Source: Nocardia africana NBRC 100379 (GTDB taxonomy: Bacteria; Actinomycetota; Actinomycetes; Mycobacteriales; Mycobacteriaceae). Taken from it: DNA of 64,000 nt. How positions within the stretch are numbered: the stretch's first letter is position 1; each line of letters opens with the position of its first letter. This document shows positions 11,018 through 19,381 of this stretch, one piece after another. The stretch covers positions 296,302-360,301 of the forward strand of contig NZ_BDAV01000014.1 of NCBI RefSeq assembly GCF_001612635.1, written 5' to 3'. The notes under the pieces were generated by a model that was not told the origin of the DNA, ran no database searches, and worked only from the letters and a program-made list of their open reading frames with translations. The position numbers were made by a program, and so were the translations under genes.

Positions 11018-12958
11018 TCAGGACACGACTTCCGGTGCGGCCGAATCGGTGTCGGCGGTGCTCACCCCGGCCTCGCCGAAGGTCGACATCTCCGACAGCG
11101 CGGCGATGGCCGCGCGCAGCAGCGGCAGCGCGCTCACCGCACCGGAGCCCTCCCCGAGCCGCATGTCCAGTTCGACCAGCGGCTCCAAATCGAGCTTGGC
11201 GAGCGCCAGCGGGTGGGCCGGCTCGGTGGACCGGTGCCCGGCCACCCACCAGCGCTTCGCACCCGGGGCGAGCATTTCGGCGATGAGCGCCGCGGCGGCG
11301 ACCACCACACCGTCGAGGATCACCGGTGTGCGCCGGGCGGCGGCCTGAGCGAGATAGCCCGCGGTGGCGGCGAAATCCGCCCCCCCGGCGATCCGCAGCA
11401 GCGCGAACGGGTCCTGGCGGTGGGGACGCGCGCGCCACATGGCGTCGCGGATCGCGGAGGCCTTGCGCATCCATCCGGCATCGTCGACGCCGGTGCCGCG
11501 GCCGATCGCCAGCACCGGTTCGGTGTCGGTGAGCGTGGCGATGAGAACCGTTGCGGGCGTGGTGTTTCCGATCCCCATATCGCCGGCGATCAGCAGGTCG
11601 GCCCCGCTGTCGATCTCCTCGTCGGCGATGGCGCGGCCCGCGGCCAGCGCGGCGTACAGCTCGGCTTCGGTGAGGGCGTCCTCGCGGTCGATGGCGCCGC
11701 TGGAGCGGCGGATCTTGTGCGTGGAGACCGACGGATCGGTGTCGGCGTCCACCGCGATGTCCACCACGCGCACGGTCGCATCGGCGAGGCGCGCCAGCGC
11801 GTTCACCGCCGCCCCTCCGGCCAGGAAGTTGGCGACCATCTGCGCGGTCACCTCACTCGGATACGCCGACACCCCGTGGCGGGCCACACCGTGGTCTCCG
11901 GCGAACACCACGACCCGGGCGCGCCGGAACTGATGCGGCGGGCACTCACCCTGGCACGCCGCCACCCAGTTCCCCAGCGTCTCCAACCGCCCCAGCGCCC
12001 CCGCCGGTTTGGTCAACTGCAACTGCCGCTGCTCGGCCTCGGCTCGCACGCGCGCGTCCGGCGCGGCGACCGGGCCGAATGCCGGTGTGGTGCCATCGAA
12101 TTCGGCGAGGCCGCGCGGCGTCGAGACCGCCGTCGAGCCGGCGGCAGCAGCTCCGGCTCCAGCGAACTCGCGACCCGCCGAGGCCCCCGCACCAGCCGCG
12201 TCACTCGTTTCGGTCGTCGCAGCCGCGCCGTCCGCATCGTGATCGGCTGACAAAGCTCTTTCCGCCGCAGCGGAGTCGGCGAAACCGGAACCGTGGACAG
12301 GACGCTCACTGCCCGCATGATCAGGGGTTCGCGAAGCCGAAACCCGCTCCGCCGCAGCACCTCCGAGCCCGGCGGCCGTGGCCGCCGCGATCCCGCTCCC
12401 GGTGGATGCGCCCGCGCCCTTCAGCACGACCGGCACTCCGGCGACGACCAGCACGACCTCGTCGCACACCGCCGCGAGCCGCTGATTCAGCGTCCCGATC
12501 TCGTCCTGGAACAGCCGGCCCGACGCGGTCGCCGGAACCACGCCCAGACCCACCTCCGGGCTCACGATCAGCAAGCGGTCCGCATAACCGGACACCGCCG
12601 CGACCAGCGCATCGATATCGGGGCCGACGGTTCCGCGCGGCGCTTCCCAGGCCGAGCGCGCGTCGATGCGGGCCGTCAGCCAGGTGCCGAGGTCGTCGAT
12701 CAACGTCACCGGCGCCGGGTCACCCAGCACGGTGATCGGATCGCCCTCCACCACATGCCAGGTGCCGGGCCGCCGAACGCGATGGGCGGCAATACGATCG
12801 GCGAAGTCGGCGTCGGCCGGATCGGGAATCGCGGTCGCCACGTAGCGCACCGGTCCGCTGCGTCCGGCCACCTCCTCGGCGTAGGCGGATTTCCCCGAGC
12901 GCGCCCCACCGAGCACCAGCGTCCGCAGCCCTCGGCCGCCCGCAGCATCGTTCACCAC
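11018..12958 (-). CDS. cobUT: CobU-CobT fusion: adenosylcobinamide kinase/GTP transferase plus NaMN:DMB phosphoribosyltransferase
   Basis: One continuous frame encodes two normally separate enzymes of cobalamin nucleotide-loop assembly. The N-terminal 185 residues are CobU-like: P-loop GGARSGKSAYAEE, YVATAIPDPADADFADRI, and the terminal GTLNQRLAAVCDEVVLVVAGVPVVLK. An alanine-rich linker of about 110-120 residues follows. The C-terminal part is CobT-like: KPAGALGRLE, VVVFAGDHGVARHGVSAYP, GDMGIGNTTPA and LGEGSGAVSAL, whose Glu matches the catalytic base of CobT. CobU phosphorylates then guanylylates adenosylcobinamide; CobT makes alpha-ribazole phosphate. GTG 12958 (or 12955) is the likely start because the kinase domain begins a few residues later; no clear Shine-Dalgarno is visible. 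Confidence 0.9.
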   Translation of the reverse strand: MVNDAAGGRGLRTLVLGGARSGKSAYAEEVAGRSGPVRYVATAIPDPADADFADRIAAHRVRRPGTWHVVEGDPITVLGDPAPVTLIDDLGTWLTARIDARSAWEAPRGTVGPDIDALVAAVSGYADRLLIVSPEVGLGVVPATASGRLFQDEIGTLNQRLAAVCDEVVLVVAGVPVVLKGAGASTGSGIAAATAAGLGGAAAERVSASRTPDHAGSERPVHGSGFADSAAAERALSADHDADGAAATTETSDAAGAGASAGREFAGAGAAAAGSTAVSTPRGLAEFDGTTPAFGPVAAPDARVRAEAEQRQLQLTKPAGALGRLETLGNWVAACQGECPPHQFRRARVVVFAGDHGVARHGVSAYPSEVTAQMVANFLAGGAAVNALARLADATVRVVDIAVDADTDPSVSTHKIRRSSGAIDREDALTEAELYAALAAGRAIADEEIDSGADLLIAGDMGIGNTTPATVLIATLTDTEPVLAIGRGTGVDDAGWMRKASAIRDAMWRARPHRQDPFALLRIAGGADFAATAGYLAQAAARRTPVILDGVVVAAAALIAEMLAPGAKRWWVAGHRSTEPAHPLALAKLDLEPLVELDMRLGEGSGAVSALPLLRAAIAALSEMSTFGEAGVSTADTDSAAPEVVS

Positions 12959-13174
12959 GTCAGCACGGTACCAATCGGCCCGCACCCGAGACGCCGCCCA
13001 CCCGAGCACCGGCTACCCGCGCCACAGCACTCCGCACCGCCCGAGTTCTCTGCCTCAGCGGCGGCGATGCCGGAGCCTCGCGGCGGCACGAGAAGCGCAC
13101 CGAGCCGGCCGTGCGGCTGTGCCGCCGGCCGGCCATGCGACTCGGCGGGCGACATTCCCACACACAACCCGAAC

Positions 13175-13843
13175 TCAGACCGCGTCGCCGGGCGACACCC
13201 GCGGCTTCGGGGCGCGCATGCGGCGGATCTGGGAGGCGCGAACGAAGGCGTACCAGCCCAGCGACCAGCTCGAGGTGGTGTCGTCGGGATAGCGTTCGCG
13301 CACCCGCTTGTTGATCAGGCGGCCGATCACGAAGCCCTCGGCGACCATGAACAGCATCATCACGATCATCGCGAGGGTGACGTAGGCCTGCACCTGCGGG
13401 GTGAGGAACATGGTCAGGATCAGCACCAGCGCCAGCGGCATGAACAGTCCGACCAGGTTGCGGCGCGCGTCGACCAGGTCGCGGACGTAGGCGCGAACCG
13501 GGCCGCGGTCGCGCGGCAGCAGGTATTTGTCCTCGCCGGCCAGCATCCGGGCGCGGCGATCGGCCGCGGCGGCCCGGCGCTCGGCCGAGGCGACCTTGCG
13601 TTCCTCGCGGTTGCCGCGGGTGGCCTTGCGCCGGGCGCGGGCCTCCTTGGCGGTCAGCGGGGCGGGCGCGACCGGCCCGCGGCGTCTGCCCTCGACGTCG
13701 CGGCGTCTGGGCGTCGGCCGCCCCTTGCCGGCCGTCGGTGCGGGCCGCTGCGCTGCCGTGGCCGCGTCGTCGTCGGTCGTGGCCGACGTGTCGTCGACGT
13801 GGTCGTCGGTGGTGCTGGCATCGCCACGGCGCAGGAACTTCAC
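13175..13843 (-). CDS. DUF3043 integral membrane protein
   Basis: Homologue of the protein encoded by M. tuberculosis Rv2206; function unknown. It has a charged N-terminal half (Thr/Asp-rich, then Arg/Lys/Ala-rich with TAKEARARRKATRGNREERK), the conserved DKYLLPRDRGPVRAYVRDLVDARRN, and two membrane segments (GLFMPLALVLILTMFLTP and YVTLAMIVMMLFMVAEGFV), then a basic C-terminus. The GTG at 13843 (VKFLRRGDA) is chosen by resemblance to family N-termini; an ATG at 13867 would add eight residues. It lies between the cob genes and erpA, the same neighbours as in mycobacteria. Confidence 0.85.
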   Translation of the reverse strand: MKFLRRGDASTTDDHVDDTSATTDDDAATAAQRPAPTAGKGRPTPRRRDVEGRRRGPVAPAPLTAKEARARRKATRGNREERKVASAERRAAAADRRARMLAGEDKYLLPRDRGPVRAYVRDLVDARRNLVGLFMPLALVLILTMFLTPQVQAYVTLAMIVMMLFMVAEGFVIGRLINKRVRERYPDDTTSSWSLGWYAFVRASQIRRMRAPKPRVSPGDAV

Positions 13844-14156
13844 GCCGACCAGGCTATTGGATGGCATACCGGCCTGGAAATACGGTCTCCGCCGAGCTGT
13901 GTGATCGGTCATACCACCCATACCGGCAAACCGGCTCCGACCGGCCGGTCTGTACCCCGTGACACGCCTGGCCCGTGTGGCGATTCGCACGTCCGACCGC
14001 CGCCAACCCGGCAATTCCGGGGCCGACGGGCCCACGTCGGCGCGCGCAGTGGCAAGATTGGAATAGCCACCCGCGACGTGGCGTTGACAGCTACCGAGCC
14101 GTGCGCTGTTCACGGAAACAACGTTCACGGGTAACGAGGGTCTGCGAGGAGACTTC
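13844..14156. other. Divergent DUF3043/erpA intergenic region
   Basis: These 313 bases lie between divergent genes. A -35-like TTGACA occurs at 14084-14089 in front of erpA, but no good -10 follows at 17 nt. I recognise no gene, RNA or repeat here. Confidence 0.4.
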
Positions 14157-14507
14157 ATGACTGTGCAGAACGAGACCACCACCCACGGTGTGATCCTGAC
14201 CGACGCCGCCGCGTCCAAGGCGAAGGCGCTGCTGGACCAGGAGGGCCGCGACGATCTGGCGCTGCGCATCGCGGTGCAGCCGGGCGGTTGCGCGGGTCTG
14301 CGGTACCAGCTGTTCTTCGACGATCGCACCCTCGACGGCGACCTGACCGCCGAGTTCGGCGGGGTCACGCTCGCCGTCGACCGGATGAGCGCCCCCTATG
14401 TCCAGGGTGCGTCCATCGACTTCGTCGACACCATCGAGAAGCAGGGCTTCACGATCGACAACCCGAACGCCACCGGCTCCTGCGCCTGCGGCGACAGCTT
14501 CAACTGA
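14157..14507 (+). CDS. erpA: HesB/IscA-type iron-sulfur insertion protein
   Basis: A-type carrier that passes Fe-S clusters to target proteins in the cytoplasm. The 116 residues contain the three expected cysteines: one in QPGGCAGLRY and two in the C-terminal CACGDSFN. The ATG at 14157 has GAGGAG a few bases upstream (about 14146-14152). It corresponds to Rv2204c, which neighbours adenosine kinase and asnB in mycobacteria. The adenosine kinase gene follows after 102 nt on the same strand. Confidence 0.92.
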   Translation: MTVQNETTTHGVILTDAAASKAKALLDQEGRDDLALRIAVQPGGCAGLRYQLFFDDRTLDGDLTAEFGGVTLAVDRMSAPYVQGASIDFVDTIEKQGFTIDNPNATGSCACGDSFN

Positions 14508-14609
14508 CGATCTGCTCCCGGCGCGGAATCTCTGCGGAGGTTCCGCGCCGTGTCGTGCACACGGTACGGTAAGGCTGATTCCGCCCTCGACAGACAAGGA
14601 CCGGGCTTC

Positions 14610-15581
14610 GTGACCATCGCTGTGTCCGCTTCCATCGCGACCGACCATTTGATGCGATTTCCGGGGAAATTCTCCGACGTCCTGCTTGCCGATCAGTTGC
14701 AGCACGTGTCGTTGAGTTTTCTGGTCGACGATCTGGTGATTCGCCGAGGCGGTGTCGGCGGCAACATCGCGTACGCGATGGGTCTGCTGAACGGGAGCCC
14801 GCTGCTGGTCGGCGCGGTCGGCCCCGATTTCGGCGAGTACCGCGACTGGCTCGAGCGCCACGGCGTGGACTGCTCGGCGGTGCGGATCTCCGAGACCGCG
14901 CACACCGCGCGCTTCGTCTGCACCACCGACGAGACCATGGCCCAGATCGCGTCGTTCTATCCCGGCGCGATGAGCGAGGCCCGCGACATCTCTATCGCGG
15001 AGGTGGCCGAAAACCATTCGCTGGACCTGGTTTTGGTGGGCGCCAACGATCCCGACGCGATGCTGCGCCACACCGAGGAGTGCCGCAAGCTCGGTATCCC
15101 GTTCGCCGCGGACCCCTCGCAGCAGCTGGCCCGCCTCGACGGCGACCAGGCGCTCGCCCTGATCGACGGCGCCACATACCTTTTCACCAACGAGTACGAG
15201 TGGGGCCTGCTGCTGCAGAAGACGGGCCTGTCCCCCGAGGAGATCGGCCGCCGGGTCGGCATTCGCGTCACCACCCTCGGTGCCAAGGGCGCGCTCATCG
15301 TCGACGGTGACGGCGTCGAGGTGAATGTCGAAGTGGTGCCGGAACTTTCGCAGGTCGACCCGACCGGCGTCGGCGACGCGTTCCGAGCCGGCTTCCTCAC
15401 CGGGCACACCGCCGGACTCAGCCTGCAGCGCTCGGCCCAGCTGGGTTCGCTGACCGCGGTGCTGGTCCTGGAAACCATCGGCACCCAGGAGTGGTCGCTC
15501 GACCGCGACGAGGCGCTGCGGCGGTTGCGCGGCGCGTACGGCCCGGAGGCGGCGGACGAACTCGGCGCACTGCTGAGCTGA
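14610..15581 (+). CDS. adoK: PfkB-family kinase, probable adenosine kinase
   Basis: Phosphorylates adenosine to AMP (purine salvage) if it follows its mycobacterial homologue AdoK (Rv2202c, 324 residues; here 323). PfkB signatures are visible: GGVGGNIAYAMGLL near the N-terminus and DPTGVGDAFRAGFLTG near the C-terminus, whose Asp is the catalytic base. N-terminal ASIATDHLMRFPGKF also resembles AdoK. The GTG at 14610 is chosen because homology begins there and CAAGGA lies 9 nt upstream; the frame remains open to 14550. It is annotated in some genomes simply as a carbohydrate kinase, so substrate is the uncertain part. Confidence 0.88.
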   Translation: MTIAVSASIATDHLMRFPGKFSDVLLADQLQHVSLSFLVDDLVIRRGGVGGNIAYAMGLLNGSPLLVGAVGPDFGEYRDWLERHGVDCSAVRISETAHTARFVCTTDETMAQIASFYPGAMSEARDISIAEVAENHSLDLVLVGANDPDAMLRHTEECRKLGIPFAADPSQQLARLDGDQALALIDGATYLFTNEYEWGLLLQKTGLSPEEIGRRVGIRVTTLGAKGALIVDGDGVEVNVEVVPELSQVDPTGVGDAFRAGFLTGHTAGLSLQRSAQLGSLTAVLVLETIGTQEWSLDRDEALRRLRGAYGPEAADELGALLS

Positions 15582-15685
15582 GCGCCGGCCCGAGCGGCAG
15601 AGCCATCCGGCGGCCCACGGCCGTGACGATTCACAACATTGCGTCCGGATGCGCGGAGTTCGCCGGCGAACAATAGGGTGTGCGT

Positions 15686-16399
15686 ATGGGATCCGATCGT
15701 TTATATTTTCGTCAGCTGCTGGCGGGCCGGGACTGGGCCGTCGGCGATCCGATTGCCACCCAGATGCGCAATTTCTCGTATTTGATCGGTGATCGCGAAT
15801 CCGGCGAATGTGTGGTGGTCGATCCCGCGTACGCGGCGGGTGATCTGGTCGATATCGCCCAGGCCGACGGCCTGCGGCTGACCGGCGTGCTGGCCACTCA
15901 TCATCATCCCGACCACGTCGGCGGCACGATGATGGGTTTCACCCTGCGCGGAGTGAAGGAACTGCTCGAGCGGGTGCAGGTTCCGGTGCACGTGAATCAT
16001 GAGGAACTGTCCTGGGTCGCCAACGTCACCGGTATCGCCCCGAGCGAGCTGACCGGACACGACCACGGCGACACCCTCGCCGTCGGTGGCGTCGAGATCG
16101 AATTCCTGCACACTCCCGGCCATACGCCGGGCAGCCAGTGCTTCCTGTTCGAGGACCGGCTCGTCGCCGGTGACACGCTGTTCGTGGACGGCTGCGGCCG
16201 CACCGACTTCCCCGGCGGCGATTCCGACGCCATGTTCCGCAGCCTGCGCCACCTGGCCGAGCTGTCCGGCGACCCGGTCGTCTACCCCGGCCACTGGTAC
16301 TCCGAAGAACCCAGCGCGGCCCTGTCGTCGGTGCGCGAGAACAACTACGTCATGCGCCCGACCACCCTGGAACAGTGGCATATGCTCATGCCCGGCTGA
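15686..16399 (+). CDS. MBL-fold metallo-hydrolase, glyoxalase II-like
   Basis: Cytoplasmic hydrolase with a dinuclear metal site. The metal-binding set is complete: HHHPDHVGG, HTPGHTPGS, the Asp in DTLFVDGCGRTD and the His in YPGHWYS. The CGRTDFPGGD segment is typical of the glyoxalase II/persulfide dioxygenase-like group. The ATG at 15686 lies 6 nt after TAGGGT (15674-15679), a leaderless arrangement that favours it over the GTG at 15680, which touches the -10 box. The substrate cannot be told from sequence. Confidence 0.87.
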   Translation: MGSDRLYFRQLLAGRDWAVGDPIATQMRNFSYLIGDRESGECVVVDPAYAAGDLVDIAQADGLRLTGVLATHHHPDHVGGTMMGFTLRGVKELLERVQVPVHVNHEELSWVANVTGIAPSELTGHDHGDTLAVGGVEIEFLHTPGHTPGSQCFLFEDRLVAGDTLFVDGCGRTDFPGGDSDAMFRSLRHLAELSGDPVVYPGHWYSEEPSAALSSVRENNYVMRPTTLEQWHMLMPG

Positions 16400-16417
16400 G
16401 CGACCAGCTCCATCCTT

Positions 16418-16450
16418 CAAGCCCTTTCGCCTTGTGCGAGAGGGCTTTTC
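16418..16450 (+). terminator. Intrinsic terminator after the MBL hydrolase gene
   Basis: aagccctttcgc (16419-16430) pairs with gcgagagggctttt (from 16436) around the loop cttgt, with one mismatch, and ends in a T-run. It starts 19 nt after the stop codon. Confidence 0.8.
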
Positions 16451-16487
16451 GCATTTCCTGCGCAGTTGCATCACCCCCGTCGAACTT

Positions 16488-16518
16488 TTACCGACGACGC
16501 GTTGGTATCTTACCGACG
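16488..16518. promoter_or_regulatory. Direct repeats upstream of the ABC exporter
   Basis: ttaccgacg occurs at 16488-16496 and again at 16510-16518, a 22-nt period that places both copies on the same DNA face. They lie 65-95 nt upstream of the permease ATG. The TetR regulator encoded downstream is the obvious candidate to bind them, but TetR sites are usually inverted repeats, so this is tentative. Confidence 0.4.
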
Positions 16519-16582
16519 CACCGTCAGGAAGATGGTGCTGTCGCGCCGCCGGTCCGCCCGGCGGCAGCCGTGAGGAGTTGTC

Positions 16583-17707
16583 ATGTTCCTGGCACTGCGC
16601 GAACTGTGGTACGCGCGAGTGAGATTCGGCCTGATGGGCGGCGTGGTCGCGCTCATCTCGATCCTGACCGTGATGCTGTCCGGGCTGTCGTCCGGACTGG
16701 TCGACGACGGTGTCTCCGGCCTGCGCGCCCTGCCGGTCGACGCCTTCGCCTTCGCGCACGGCACCAAGACCGACTCGGCCTTCACCCGCAGCACGATCGA
16801 CACCGCACAGGTCGCGGCATGGCGGTCCCAGCCGGGCGTGGCCGAGGCCGCCCCCTTCGGCAACACGCTGGTCAACGCCAAGACCGGTGGCGGGGTCGCG
16901 GTCGATTTCGCGCTGTTCGGCGTCGAACCGCAGTCGTTCCTGGCCCCCGAGCCGGCCCGGGGCACGCGGCTGGACCGGCCGGACGGCATCGTCGTGAGTG
17001 CGACCGCCCTCGACAAGGGGGCGCGACTCGGCGACACCGTCGTCATCGATCGGCTCGGCACGACGTTGACGATCACCGGCGTCACCGCGGCCAAACAGAC
17101 CTTCGGCCACGTCGATGTCGCCTACGTGCCGCTGCGCACCTGGCAGCAGATCCATGCCGGGGTGAAACCGGGCGAGCAGGTGCGGGAACAGGCCTATCGG
17201 GAGGCCAGTGCCGTGGCGTTGCGTGCGCGGCCGGGTGCGACCGTCGACCTGGCCGCCGGCGACGCGGCGGCGGACACGACCGCCATGACCCGCACCGCCT
17301 CCTACGACGCCTCCCCCGGCTTCTCGGCGGAAATGGCGACCATGTCGCTGATCAAGGTGTTCCTCTACGCGATCTCGGCACTGGTGGTCGGCGCGTTCTT
17401 CCTGGTGTGGACCATTCAGCGCGCGGGCGAACTGGCGGTGTTGCGGGCGATCGGCGCACCGACGCGGTTCCTGCTCGCGGATGGACTGACTCAGGCCGTG
17501 GTGGTGCTGGCCGGCGCGACCGCCCTCGGGGTGCTGATCGCCGTCGGCGGCAGCCGATTCATTCACGGCATGCCGTTCACCCTCGACCCCGCGGCCATCG
17601 CGACCGGAGCCGGACTGCTGGTGCTGCTCGGTCTGCTGGGCGCGGCCGCGGCCATCGTGCGTGTCACCAGAATCGATCCCCTCGCGGCCTTGGGAGCCCA
17701 TCGATGA
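16583..17707 (+). CDS. ABC transporter permease, FtsX/MacB type
   Basis: Membrane subunit of an ABC exporter. It has an N-terminal membrane segment (FGLMGGVVALISILTVMLSGL), a large extracytoplasmic domain of roughly 220 residues, and three C-terminal membrane segments of the FtsX type (around FLYAISALVVGAFFLVWTI, AVVVLAGATALGVLIAVGG and ATGAGLLVLLGLLGAAAAIV). QRAGELAVLRAIGAPTRFLL is the coupling-helix region typical of this family. The ATG has GAGGAG upstream. The stop codon overlaps the start of the ATPase gene by four bases (ATGA). The cargo is unknown; MacB-like systems move lipids, peptides or drugs. Confidence 0.9.
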   Translation: MFLALRELWYARVRFGLMGGVVALISILTVMLSGLSSGLVDDGVSGLRALPVDAFAFAHGTKTDSAFTRSTIDTAQVAAWRSQPGVAEAAPFGNTLVNAKTGGGVAVDFALFGVEPQSFLAPEPARGTRLDRPDGIVVSATALDKGARLGDTVVIDRLGTTLTITGVTAAKQTFGHVDVAYVPLRTWQQIHAGVKPGEQVREQAYREASAVALRARPGATVDLAAGDAAADTTAMTRTASYDASPGFSAEMATMSLIKVFLYAISALVVGAFFLVWTIQRAGELAVLRAIGAPTRFLLADGLTQAVVVLAGATALGVLIAVGGSRFIHGMPFTLDPAAIATGAGLLVLLGLLGAAAAIVRVTRIDPLAALGAHR

Positions 17708-18438
17708 GCATTTTCACGACACGCAAGGTCGCTGTGGCACAAGAGAATTCGCGTGGACGCGATCTGTCCGCCTCGAATAGGGGACTGGAACTCGACGGCA
17801 TAACCCTCACCCTCGGCGACGGCGCCGATACGGTGACCGCGCTGGACGACGTGCACCTGTCGGTTACGCCGGGGGAATTCGTCGCGATCATCGGACCCTC
17901 CGGCTCCGGCAAATCGAGTCTGCTCGCCGTGGCGGGCGGTCTCACCACGCCCGGCGCGGGACGGATTCGCGTCGGCAGCACCGATCTGTTCGCCCTCGGG
18001 GCCCGGCACCGCACCCGATTCCGGCTGCGCCACATCGGTTTCGTCTTCCAATCCGGCAACCTCCTGCCCGCGCTCACCGCCGCCGACCAGCTGCGCCTGG
18101 TCGCCCGTCTCACCGGCACCCGCCGCGATCCGCGCGAGTTGCTCGACGCGGTCGGCATGGGCGAGAAGGCGAATCGGCGACCGGAGCAACTGTCCGGCGG
18201 CGAACGCCAGCGCGTCGGCATCGCCCGCGCGCTGATCGGGTCGCCACGAGTCCTGCTGGTCGACGAGCCCACCGCCGCCCTGGATCGCGCCCGCAGCGCG
18301 GAGGTGGTGGAACTGCTCGCCCGCGAGACCCGCGCGGCGGCGGTCGCCACCGTCATGGTCACCCACGACCACGACATCCTCGACCGCTGCGACCGCGTCC
18401 TGCACATGGTCGACGGCCGGCTCACCCCCGAACGCTGA
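17704..18438 (+). CDS. ABC transporter ATP-binding protein, MacB/LolD type
   Basis: ATPase partner of the preceding permease, translationally coupled through the ATGA overlap. The 244 residues contain Walker A GPSGSGKSS, Q-loop FVFQSGNLLPALT, signature LSGGERQRVGIARAL, Walker B VLLVDEPTAALD and H-loop VMVTHDHD. About 30 residues before the nucleotide-binding domain are variable and may be a family-specific extension. Confidence 0.92.
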   Translation: MSIFTTRKVAVAQENSRGRDLSASNRGLELDGITLTLGDGADTVTALDDVHLSVTPGEFVAIIGPSGSGKSSLLAVAGGLTTPGAGRIRVGSTDLFALGARHRTRFRLRHIGFVFQSGNLLPALTAADQLRLVARLTGTRRDPRELLDAVGMGEKANRRPEQLSGGERQRVGIARALIGSPRVLLVDEPTAALDRARSAEVVELLARETRAAAVATVMVTHDHDILDRCDRVLHMVDGRLTPER

Positions 18439-18555
18439 GGTCGTGGCCCACCGCGACCCAGTGCGACCGTGACAGGGTGTGATAGCACTGTCGCACAGGG
18501 TCGGATGCGGCCCGGCCGGGTGACACCGTCCCGGCCGCGGCGAGAAGGAGGTTTC

Positions 18556-19164
18556 GTGCCGAGGATTCAGGCGGCGACGGTCGCGGAACACCGGCAGGCA
18601 CAGCGACGTGCCCTCCTCGACGCCGCGCGCGCGATCCTCTCCGAACAGACCGGTGCGGCGCCCACCCTCGCCGAGGTGGCTGCCCGCGCCGGCCTGGCCC
18701 GGCCCAGCGTGTATCAGTATTTCGGCTCACGAGACGAACTGTTCGAAGCGGTATTGGCCGACGCGCTACCGCGCTGGAGCGCACGGATCACCGAGCGTAT
18801 GGCCATGGCCGGCGACCCCGGCGCCAAGGTCCTGGCCTACGCGCTGGCCAACCTCGAACTGGTCGACGAGGGCGAACACGCGGTGGTGCAAGGACTTTCG
18901 ACCCACGTCGCACCCGACGCCCTCGCCGCTCAGGGCCGCGCCATCCACGACGAACTCCGCACGCCGCTGATCGCCGCGCTGACCGAACTCGGCGCATCCG
19001 ACCCGGCGACGACCGCCGAACTGATCAACGCCGTCGTCCACACCGCCTCGCGCCTGGTGGAAAACCACACCCCCGTCGACACCGTGGCGGCACGCGTCCG
19101 AGAGTTACTGAGTCCGTATCTCGTTCACACCGCGGCCGTCTCGCGCACCACCCCCGGCGCGTAG
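18556..19164 (+). CDS. TetR-family transcriptional regulator
   Basis: A 202-residue DNA-binding repressor. The N-terminal HTH is clear: RRALLDAARAILSEQ, APTLAEVAARAGLARPSVYQYFGSRDELFEAVLADAL. The C-terminal part is a helical ligand-binding domain. GTG 18556 follows AAGGAGG (18545-18551). Position directly after the ABC exporter genes on the same strand suggests that it controls that exporter, a common arrangement for efflux. Confidence 0.9.
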   Translation: MPRIQAATVAEHRQAQRRALLDAARAILSEQTGAAPTLAEVAARAGLARPSVYQYFGSRDELFEAVLADALPRWSARITERMAMAGDPGAKVLAYALANLELVDEGEHAVVQGLSTHVAPDALAAQGRAIHDELRTPLIAALTELGASDPATTAELINAVVHTASRLVENHTPVDTVAARVRELLSPYLVHTAAVSRTTPGA

Positions 19165-19381
19165 TTCGTCTCGGCCTCGGGCTTCACCGGCACCGCCCGG
19201 GACTGCATGCTCCACTCCGCCACTGCCCCCGCCGATCTCACCCGCAACGTGTGACTGCAGGCCGGTGCCCGCGCAGTACCGTCATCGTGCGGGACCGCAC
19301 CCGCGCACCACCAGACGAGCCCCACCGCCGCGCGAATGGATGTGTTCCGGCGCAGGCACCCGGCCCTGGCGAGGAGTTGAG

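Noticed and set aside
12959..13174. Cobalamin riboswitch upstream of the cobU-cobT gene
   Set aside because: I looked for the B12-box and the conserved core on the minus strand and found neither.
12293..14134. A 613-codon plus-strand frame over cobU-cobT and DUF3043
   Set aside because: Antisense to two genes with clear motifs; no recognisable domain.
15701..17701. A 666-codon antisense frame across the MBL and ABC permease genes
   Set aside because: Covers two well-supported genes and a terminator; composition is of the shadow type (Arg/Gly/His-rich, no domain).
16375..17703. Upstream extension of the ABC ATPase frame
   Set aside because: It overlaps the permease in another frame; the ATGA junction at 17704 is the natural start.
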